Of a stretch of 38,202 nucleotides of DNA, positions 32,822 to 38,202 are shown in pieces. Position 1 is the stretch's first letter; the number at the start of each line of letters is the position of its first letter. The notes under the pieces are model-generated. The model was not told where the DNA came from, made no database searches, and worked only from the letters and a program-made list of their open reading frames with translations. The stretch comes from an uncultured Arsenicibacter sp. Lineage in GTDB: Bacteria > Bacteroidota > Bacteroidia > Cytophagales > Spirosomataceae. The position numbers and the translations under genes were made by a program. The stretch is taken from NCBI RefSeq assembly GCF_945952095.1, contig NZ_CAMFHL010000052.1, positions 1 through 38,202 on the forward strand, written 5' to 3'.

Positions 32822-33169
32822 CTACCTTAAAATTTTCTCCATAGCCTTTCCCTTCGCCAGTTCATCAATCAGCTTATCCAGGTAGCGGACCTTCTGCACC
32901 AGCGGATCTTCGATGTTTTCGACCCGATACCCGCAGATAACGCCGGTAATTTTAACTGCATTGGGATTAAGCTGCGGCGCTTCTGCGAAGAACGTTTCAA
33001 AGTTGGTCCGGGCGTCGATCTGTGCCTGTAATGTTTCGGGCGAATAGCCGGTAAGCCAGCGGATAATGGTATCGACCTCGGCCTTTGTACGGCCCTTTTT
33101 CTCTGCTTTCTGAATATAGTGCGGATAAACGCCGGCAAACGACATCTTGTAAATGCGTGAATTGTCCAT
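32822..33169 (-). CDS. DUF2200 family protein
   Basis: The 115-residue protein matches DUF2200 along its length: RIYKMSFAGVYPHYIQKAEKKGRTKAEVDTII, WLTGYSPETLQAQ, FFAEAPQLNPNAVKITGVICGYRVENIEDPLVQKVRYLDKLIDELAKGK. It is cytoplasmic, mostly helical and has no signal peptide. The family is widespread and has no established function that I know of. It is transcribed with no close partner; a hypothetical gene lies about 60 bases upstream on the same strand. Confidence 0.88.
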   Translation of the reverse strand: MDNSRIYKMSFAGVYPHYIQKAEKKGRTKAEVDTIIRWLTGYSPETLQAQIDARTNFETFFAEAPQLNPNAVKITGVICGYRVENIEDPLVQKVRYLDKLIDELAKGKAMEKILR

Positions 33170-33229
33170 AGTTGCTGTTTGGGGTAATGACTCAGGAATA
33201 TATGGGTTTACACTACCGGAGTATGCGGA

Positions 33230-33718
33230 TTAAGAAGCTGCCATAGTGATGTAATAATTGATACAGTGCAGTACGGTCAGGACCAGAAGCTCTTTGTCAT
33301 CGAAGCCATCAAATTCAGGAGAGGTTTCAATGCTATAATCGAAGGTTAGTTTACTCCATTTGAAATCGGTTTCTGCGGCCAGTACCGTCACGTTGTCCGT
33401 ATTAACCAGCATAAATTTACTGCTTAACAGACCTTTTAACTGCAACAGAAATCTGTCTTCACGATTGTTAAAGAACGTATTGATTATAATGCCTTTCCAG
33501 CCCATCGAGAACTCTGCCAGCACCTGATTACTATGTTTCAGCTGAATTGTTGAATCCCAGAAACCTTTTGGCTCAAGGTAGTATGTTGTGCCGTCATGCA
33601 TCAGAATATGAGCTTTGAAGGAATACCACTTTTCGTAGATTAATTCCCCTGCCTTGCTGCCGTCGGTTGTTAAGGTAACGTTTCGGGAGTTGGTAGCGGT
33701 TGCCTGATAATGTCCCAT
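33230..33718 (-). CDS. Hypothetical protein, predicted all-beta
   Basis: I do not recognise this 162-residue protein. It is rich in alternating strands (ELIYEKWYSFKAHILMHDGTTYYLEPKGFW, TIQLKHSNQVLAEFSMGW and RFLLQLKGLLSSKFMLVN). It ends in a hydrophobic segment KELLVLTVLHCINYYITMAAS that could be a last strand or membrane-associated helix. The pattern faintly resembles LURP-one/tubby-like barrels, but this is only a suggestion. No signal peptide is visible. It lies between DUF2200 and the S41 peptidase gene on the same strand. Confidence 0.8.
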   Translation of the reverse strand: MGHYQATATNSRNVTLTTDGSKAGELIYEKWYSFKAHILMHDGTTYYLEPKGFWDSTIQLKHSNQVLAEFSMGWKGIIINTFFNNREDRFLLQLKGLLSSKFMLVNTDNVTVLAAETDFKWSKLTFDYSIETSPEFDGFDDKELLVLTVLHCINYYITMAAS

Positions 33719-33750
33719 AGGATTGTTAGTCGCCGTATGTCAATTTTTAC

Positions 33751-33758
33751 GAAATATA
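33751..33758 (-). promoter_or_regulatory. Possible -7 box for the hypothetical gene at 33230-33718
   Basis: The minus strand reads TATATTTC, seven of eight matches to TAnnTTTG, and is followed by GTAAAAATTG. It lies about 33 bases before the ATG. The same TATATTTCGTAA string occurs upstream of the Rieske gene, which hints that it is real, but I see no suitable -33 box. Confidence 0.3.
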
Positions 33759-33823
33759 AGCAAATCGTTCGGCAAAGGAGGGTTGCTGCCTGAATGCCCG
33801 AAACGAGTGGAAAGCAATCAGGC

Positions 33824-34909
33824 TCAGATTTTTTTATTGGCAACCTCAATTGCCTTCACCAGCACAGGATCTTTCCGGGCCGCGATGTCTTGTCTGGTGT
33901 TGACGATGGTAATGGTTGCGGGAACACCCTTGTCTTCCAGCATTTGATTGTCTGCCGAGTAATAAACCTGATTAGACAGGGTAAATGAAATGTTGCCCGA
34001 CAGCTCGCCGCTGAACATGTCGGATAGCATACCGGATGTATGCGTTCCGATTGTCGTTACGTTGTCCTGCCGGTAGAGCGAAATCGTAAAGTCCTCGGCC
34101 GAACTGGCGGTCCGGTCACTGGTCAGAATAAGCAGGGGTTTCAGGTATTGCGTCCCGGGGTTGGGTAAACTATACTGCGGTTCGGGTCTGGTAAAAGTGT
34201 CATAACTGCCTTTCTGCCGGATGGCCTTATAATGGGTCAGCGTTTTGGCTTTGATAAACCGGGAAGCGAGTTCGATGCCGCCGTGCCCGCCGCCGTTGGT
34301 TCGTAAGTCAATGATCAGGGCTTTGGTGTGCTGGATTCGGGTCAGCAGGCTATCCGCCAGACGAAGCATTAGCTGCAGGTCTTCCGCTTCCTTCCGGTCG
34401 TCGAAGAGGCTCTCCGGAGTGCCGAAACAGCGGGTGATCCGGAAGTAAGCAACGTCGGCCGATGTGGACAGGTAATATAGGTGTTCGCCTTTGAATACCG
34501 GACCCACACCAGCTGGCTTCCGGAATCCAAACCGTTGCAGGGTTGTGTCAACGGTTTGCCGGAACTGCTGTTCAACGCCTTTAAATTCCTGCCGGAACTG
34601 TGACTCGTGTTTGCCTTTGTACAGCATATCGTCGCCTTTGGAGATGGTGATGTGGCCGTCTTTCAGCGGATCAACCATCTGCCCAAAAATAGAAATCAAT
34701 GCCTTTTGGGTCGTTTTCGGCGTAATCAGTGGTCTGGAGTTTAGGTATGTGCTGTCCCAGTTCACGCCTTTGAGTGTAAAGAAGGCGTAGTTGTCCTTAA
34801 ATGTCGTCCAGAAAGCCTCGAAATCGCGTTCCGGCCGGCTCAGTTTTTTCGGAGTTTGCCCGAATACGCCGGCGCAAATCAGAATAAATAGTATGGTTAG
34901 CCGTCTCAT
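33824..34909 (-). CDS. S41 family peptidase (C-terminal processing protease-like)
   Basis: The 361-residue protein has a short signal peptide (MRRLTILFILICAGVFG). Its S41 core has the catalytic serine in TSDRTASSAEDF (S270) and ALIIDLRTNGGGHGG (197-211), which forms the oxyanion area. No PDZ domain is seen, so it belongs with the short tricorn/TSP-like group that Bacteroidota carry in many copies. It should be periplasmic and cut unfolded or C-terminal peptides. A lone gene with about 40 bases to its upstream neighbour, the histidine phosphatase gene. Confidence 0.9.
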   Translation of the reverse strand: MRRLTILFILICAGVFGQTPKKLSRPERDFEAFWTTFKDNYAFFTLKGVNWDSTYLNSRPLITPKTTQKALISIFGQMVDPLKDGHITISKGDDMLYKGKHESQFRQEFKGVEQQFRQTVDTTLQRFGFRKPAGVGPVFKGEHLYYLSTSADVAYFRITRCFGTPESLFDDRKEAEDLQLMLRLADSLLTRIQHTKALIIDLRTNGGGHGGIELASRFIKAKTLTHYKAIRQKGSYDTFTRPEPQYSLPNPGTQYLKPLLILTSDRTASSAEDFTISLYRQDNVTTIGTHTSGMLSDMFSGELSGNISFTLSNQVYYSADNQMLEDKGVPATITIVNTRQDIAARKDPVLVKAIEVANKKI

Positions 34910-34948
34910 TGCCGCAAAAGTACACAGCCGTCGTGAAAGGTCGTATAC

Positions 34949-35482
34949 TCAGGCGCGTTCAAAGACATAGAGAGCCCCGTTGTCAATGGATCTTGACCAG
35001 TTGCCGGTAAAGTTACGTTTGATCAGTTCTTCCCGCATAATCTGCATCACAAACCAATGACTTACGATCAGGATATTGCCATTGTTGTTGGCCAGCATGG
35101 TATCCAGAAACGCACAGATGTCATTTCGGAAAGCATCCATGTCGGCGTTGGACGAGTGTGATTTAATCCGGACGAGAAGCGCCCAGAGCAGGAACGGGAG
35201 CCGGATGCGGTCCGGCAACCGGTGCAGGATGTTCAGTTCCTGTAGTGCCGTTATTTCGCTGATAGGTCCGGAGTAAATATGCTGTGCGGTGCTGACGGCC
35301 CTGCGCATGGGGCTGGCATAACAGTGTTGCCAGGGAATGCCTGCCAGATCAACATGTTTATAGGCAAGGGTTTCGGTATGGTCGTATTCAGCAAACCATT
35401 GAATTACATCATCCTTTGACAAAAGCTTCTTTTCCGGGAATGGTTTCTGTACGTGAAAGTGTCTGACTAAGCCAATTTTCAT
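34949..35482 (-). CDS. Histidine phosphatase family protein
   Basis: The 177-residue protein has the family start MKIGLVRHFHVQKP, where RH (R7, H8) carries the phospho-histidine; the third residue is F instead of the usual G. YASPMRRAVSTAQHI holds the second arginine, and ILIVSHWFVMQIM the second catalytic histidine. These support a phosphoglycerate mutase-like fold. The substrate is unknown. It has no signal peptide and should be cytoplasmic. Confidence 0.88.
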   Translation of the reverse strand: MKIGLVRHFHVQKPFPEKKLLSKDDVIQWFAEYDHTETLAYKHVDLAGIPWQHCYASPMRRAVSTAQHIYSGPISEITALQELNILHRLPDRIRLPFLLWALLVRIKSHSSNADMDAFRNDICAFLDTMLANNNGNILIVSHWFVMQIMREELIKRNFTGNWSRSIDNGALYVFERA

Positions 35483-35603
35483 ATAAAGTTGTATAATTCA
35501 GCAAAGGGTACCCGTAAGGTATGGTAAAACCATATAACAGGCAAGCGGCAGATAACGCATCAAATTTGACTATGTGGGATAGGATGGGGCGTGGGCCGGC
35601 CGG

Positions 35604-35639
35604 CCGTATTACGGGCTACATACATGGCCCGTAATACGG
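35604..35639. terminator. Perfect 13-base stem in the gap after the HXXEE gene
   Basis: CCGTATTACGGGC (35604-35616) pairs exactly with GCCCGTAATACGG (35627-35639) over a 10-base loop. It sits about 27 bases downstream of the HXXEE stop codon. No T run follows on either strand, so it may be a hairpin that protects RNA ends, or a repeat, more than a classic terminator. Confidence 0.45.
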
Positions 35640-35665
35640 TCAGCCTGGCTAGTGGTCATACGTGG

Positions 35666-36298
35666 TCAGCTTCTCCGGTCGCGGCGCAGCAGATTCCGTT
35701 GTTCAAAAATATACGTAGTCTGCTTGTCGGCAAACCAGTCGATCAGCTTTAGAATCCCTACCACATTCAGGACGATTCCCAACGGAATCCCGATCAGATA
35801 GTCTGTAAGCGTGACTAAATGATCGGTGTGAATGGTTTTGAAGAAAAAATAAATGCAGGGTACAAAGAGCAGCCAGCTTGTGGCTAAGCCGGCGTTATAC
35901 ATTGTTTTGCCCTTTATGTTAAATACGGTCGTGTGTGCAACCGTGTTGCCAAGTGAAATCAGGATGGTCGCTATGCCTAACCAAACGGCTTTAGCCCCCA
36001 ACAAGGCAGCCAGAAAGTAGAAGAGCCAGCCGACAAACACATTCACATAAACAGACGTTTTGGCGTTCAACGGATACCGGTCGGGCAAATCGCTGTTATA
36101 CATCGCACGGTTCACCATCCCCGGAAACGTGCCGACAATCCGGTATTCTTCAAGCTGATGCACGAACAGTGATACTAAACTCAGCCAGAGGACATAATCG
36201 TAGGTGGTAAGCCCTTTGGCCTGAAACAGATAGATCAGGACAACGACTGCCAGGATGCCCGCAAGGTCATACCAGTGTTTGCTTAGAAATTTCATCAT
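35666..36298 (-). CDS. HXXEE domain-containing membrane protein
   Basis: The 210-residue protein has about five to six membrane helices and the family motif HQLEEY at 47-52 in SLFVHQLEEYRIVG. Conserved LGNTVAHTTVFNIKGKTMYNAGLATS follows near 115-140, with a second histidine that could join a metal site. The family is predicted to be membrane enzymes, perhaps hydrolases, with no well-known substrate. The C-terminus is basic and cytoplasmic. No operon partners are evident. Confidence 0.87.
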   Translation of the reverse strand: MMKFLSKHWYDLAGILAVVVLIYLFQAKGLTTYDYVLWLSLVSLFVHQLEEYRIVGTFPGMVNRAMYNSDLPDRYPLNAKTSVYVNVFVGWLFYFLAALLGAKAVWLGIATILISLGNTVAHTTVFNIKGKTMYNAGLATSWLLFVPCIYFFFKTIHTDHLVTLTDYLIGIPLGIVLNVVGILKLIDWFADKQTTYIFEQRNLLRRDRRS

Positions 36299-36470
36299 GT
36301 TGCGTATATGGGTTTAATAATAGTTTCCGGTCATCATTCTTTACCGCATTCATCAGGGAAAGCAGGGCAGATTACCTTAAAACTAACGATTTTTCGGGCA
36401 ACATAGACGGCCGGCCGGGCTTTTACTGTCGGCTAACCATCCCGAAGACAGTTGGCTGGTAGCGTGCCGG

Positions 36471-36884
36471 TTATCGGCCGGTCATCTGTTTAAATTTATT
36501 CAGGTCCAGGTACATGATCCCCCAGGTATGCCCGTCTAAATCGTCAATGTTGCGGAGCTGCATAAAGCCTTCATCCAGCATGGGCGTGGGTTCGGTTCCG
36601 CCTGCTTTCAGCCCGTTACCGACGATTTCATGCACCTGCTCAATACTGTCTACCGGCAGCGTGAAGGTGGGGATGGTATTCTTGGCCGGGTCGGCAAGAG
36701 GCTTGGGGTTGCCCGACGAAAACATATCATAAGCCTGTAGCATGACATAGATTTGGTCGCTCCAGACCATGCAGGCCTGATCATCGAAGGTAAACAACAG
36801 ATTAACGGTAAACCCGAGCTGTGTATAAAAAGCCTTTGAGGCGCCGACATCCTTGACCGGCAGGTTGATAAATAGTTGTTTCAT
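36471..36884 (-). CDS. VOC family protein (glyoxalase/bleomycin resistance fold)
   Basis: The 137-residue protein starts MKQLFINLPVKDVGASKAFYTQLGFTVN, the standard VOC opening. It has FDDQACMVWSDQIYVMLQ and ends DDLDGHTWGIMYLD, with a likely metal ligand His. It belongs to the group often annotated as glyoxalase/extradiol dioxygenase-like. It is cytoplasmic, with unknown substrate. A second VOC gene lies 51 bases upstream on the same strand, but the two proteins are not close copies. Confidence 0.9.
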   Translation of the reverse strand: MKQLFINLPVKDVGASKAFYTQLGFTVNLLFTFDDQACMVWSDQIYVMLQAYDMFSSGNPKPLADPAKNTIPTFTLPVDSIEQVHEIVGNGLKAGGTEPTPMLDEGFMQLRNIDDLDGHTWGIMYLDLNKFKQMTGR

Positions 36885-36935
36885 CAGATTTGCTGTTATA
36901 AAATGACTCTGCTGTGCATTCGGGTAGGTATAGGT

Positions 36936-37304
36936 TTAGTCAATGGGTTCCCAAAGCTGCACTTTGTTGCCTTCACCGTCCAGAATATGCACGAACTTGC
37001 CATACGAATAGGTTTCGATGCCGTCAACGATGGTCACGCCTTCGTTTTTGAGCGTCTCAACCAGCGCTTCCAGGTTTTCCACCCGGTAATTAATCATGTA
37101 GTCCTTCTCAAAATAGCCGGAATCCTGTGGAAACGGTGTCCATTGAGTCTGTGCTTGTTGGGGGCTGTCCGGGCGTTCGTACCAAGCAAATGTTGCTCCG
37201 TATGGATTGGTGTCGAGGCCGAGGTGTTTCTGATACCATTCGGTGGCTGCTTTAGGGTCTTTGCTTTTAAAGAAAATGCCCCCGATTCCTGTTACCTTTT
37301 TCAT
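36936..37304 (-). CDS. VOC family protein
   Basis: The 122-residue protein begins MKKVTGIGGIFFKSKDPKAATEWYQKHLG, followed by YGATFAWYERPDS, and ends VHILDGEGNKVQLWEPID with the conserved glutamate near the C-terminus. This is the common short VOC form found throughout Bacteroidota. It probably forms a dimer with a metal site at the interface. The substrate is unknown. It is likely co-transcribed with the VOC gene downstream. Confidence 0.9.
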   Translation of the reverse strand: MKKVTGIGGIFFKSKDPKAATEWYQKHLGLDTNPYGATFAWYERPDSPQQAQTQWTPFPQDSGYFEKDYMINYRVENLEALVETLKNEGVTIVDGIETYSYGKFVHILDGEGNKVQLWEPID

Positions 37305-37384
37305 TGTATTGTTATTTCTGTTTGTTCGTGCACTGTTTTTTTACGCCTGAAACGCCTGACTAAGCTACACCTTTTTGGGCAGAC

Positions 37385-37798
37385 TCAGCCCTCCTCCGGA
37401 CAGATACCTGGCGGTATTGTGCGGGGGTTTTGCGGTACCGTAGCCGGATCGATGTACGGCAACTTATAGCGGGGATGGGTGAAAAACGCAAACCAGTTCC
37501 AGAACTGCCAGGCGTCTTTCCGGAACGTGCGATAGAGGACCGTATCGGCCGTTGTCGGATGGCACTGCCTGTAGCGGTTGAAATGGGCTTCGATGGTAGC
37601 GTATTTTCGTTCTCCGGTTTTCCAGGATACTTCTTCCCGTATGTTAAATTCGGCCCGCCGCGTTGTGTACCTGAAGGAAACCGTGTTTTCAGGGGCAAAC
37701 AGCGTGACTACAATCCGGCGATACATATAACTGTAGCTGCACATGGCAAGCCATGCCATCAACAAAAGAAAGGCGGCGGTGATGTTGAGGTGTTTCAT
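37385..37798 (-). CDS. Hypothetical membrane-anchored protein
   Basis: From the ATG at 37798 the product has 137 residues and begins MKHLNITAAFLLLMAWLAMC, a single N-terminal helix or signal. An earlier ATG at 37867 would put 23 polar residues before this helix and is less likely. The rest is basic and aromatic (YRRIVVTLFAPENTVSFRYTTRR and FRKDAWQFWNWFAFFTHPRYKLPY), ending in a proline-rich tail with a cysteine. I do not recognise a family. It may face the periplasm. Confidence 0.65.
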   Translation of the reverse strand: MKHLNITAAFLLLMAWLAMCSYSYMYRRIVVTLFAPENTVSFRYTTRRAEFNIREEVSWKTGERKYATIEAHFNRYRQCHPTTADTVLYRTFRKDAWQFWNWFAFFTHPRYKLPYIDPATVPQNPRTIPPGICPEEG

Positions 37799-37891
37799 GT
37801 CTAAAGGTGTAAGATAATGGTTCGTTGCCTGGTCCACAAGCATCACACATGGGTTTCGCATCGGCACTATGCGTGGTAACGAGGCTTAAAT

Positions 37892-38202
37892 CTATGCCAA
37901 TCCGTTAATATGGAAACGTGAAATCTGTCCGGTTTTTATGTTCACAGTGATGGTAAAATAACAATTGCCACCGTCTTTAACCATTACCCATTGTGTTTTC
38001 CAGTCATCGTTGTCGGGAGCCGAGCAGAAACAGTTTATTTCTACTTCTTTTTCTTTCCTGGCGTTTAATGTGGGAAAATACTGGCGTTTATATTTCGACA
38101 GGTCAATAAAGAATACTTTATCTGATTTGCGGTTGTGTGCGTCGATATGTCGTTGAAGCAGCCTGTCAATAAACTGAATCTCCTGTTCAGAGACCTGAAG
38201 AG
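37892..38202 (-). CDS. Hypothetical protein, partial (5' part beyond the window)
   Basis: The frame is open from the right edge to a TAG at 37892-37894, giving 103 C-terminal residues. They start LQVSEQEIQFIDRLLQRHID and include NCFCSAPDNDDWKTQWVMVKDGGNCYFTITVNIK. The helix-then-strand pattern and codon use look like a real protein. I do not recognise the family; the missing N-terminus could decide. It is not a complete gene in this window. Confidence 0.65.
   Translation of the reverse strand, partial: LQVSEQEIQFIDRLLQRHIDAHNRKSDKVFFIDLSKYKRQYFPTLNARKEKEVEINCFCSAPDNDDWKTQWVMVKDGGNCYFTITVNIKTGQISRFHINGLA

Noticed and set aside
36471..37304. The two VOC genes as a recent duplication
   Set aside because: The proteins differ in length and in nearly all motifs beyond the fold; they look like distant family members.

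Overview
The window reads as chromosomal DNA of a moderately GC-rich Bacteroidota, most likely a Cytophagales member close to Spirosoma, Rudanella or Fibrella. Evidence seen: a type IX secretion-style C-terminal domain, HlyD/FtsX-type ABC efflux units, DUF3570/DUF4266, AXE1 and GH3 glycan enzymes, TAnnTTTG-like -7 boxes and weak Shine-Dalgarno sequences. The genus is an inference from these gene types. I see no rRNA, tRNA, CRISPR array, transposase or phage gene.

Layout. 1-4231 (minus): an efflux operon of HlyD adaptor, MacB/LolD-type ATPase and FtsX-type permease, the last cut by the window edge. 4232-4681: a divergent control region with GTCC/GGAC palindromes and two TGGCACG-N6-GGCTA direct repeats. 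4682-7465 (plus): an NtrC-family response regulator and its histidine kinase, probably controlling that efflux operon. 7593-11413 (minus): a three-subunit molybdenum hydroxylase of the PaoABC aldehyde oxidoreductase type. 11510-15053 (minus): a DinB protein and a secreted GH3 (NagZ-like) plus serine hydrolase fusion. 15257-18669 (plus): a compact five-gene envelope redox operon (Rieske lipoprotein, thioredoxin, ApbE flavin transferase, DUF4266 mini-lipoprotein, DUF3570 barrel), the best candidate here for a poorly described system. 18811-22086 (minus): a sialate O-acetylesterase-like protein with four repeats and a T9SS tail. 22602-24228 (minus): folA and fmt, separated by a MITE-like element. 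24539-25461 (plus): greA and a HIT protein. 25877-27175 (minus): an AXE1-type esterase. 27282-27848 (plus): a Uma2 nuclease-fold protein. 27871-28707 (minus): an AraC regulator interrupted by one in-frame TGA. 28735-29694 (minus): a DFR-like reductase. 29797-32655 (minus): a NEW3 protein with an ABC-2 exporter. 32822-38202 (minus): small accessory genes (DUF2200, an unknown, S41 peptidase, histidine phosphatase, HXXEE membrane protein, two VOC proteins, two hypotheticals).

The intergenic spaces are unusually rich in structure. Several gene ends carry large imperfect palindromes built from repeated short units (7466-7598, 18670-18814, 23115-23275, 25523-25855). They look like four different families of small non-coding repeats, some of which could act as transcription terminators.
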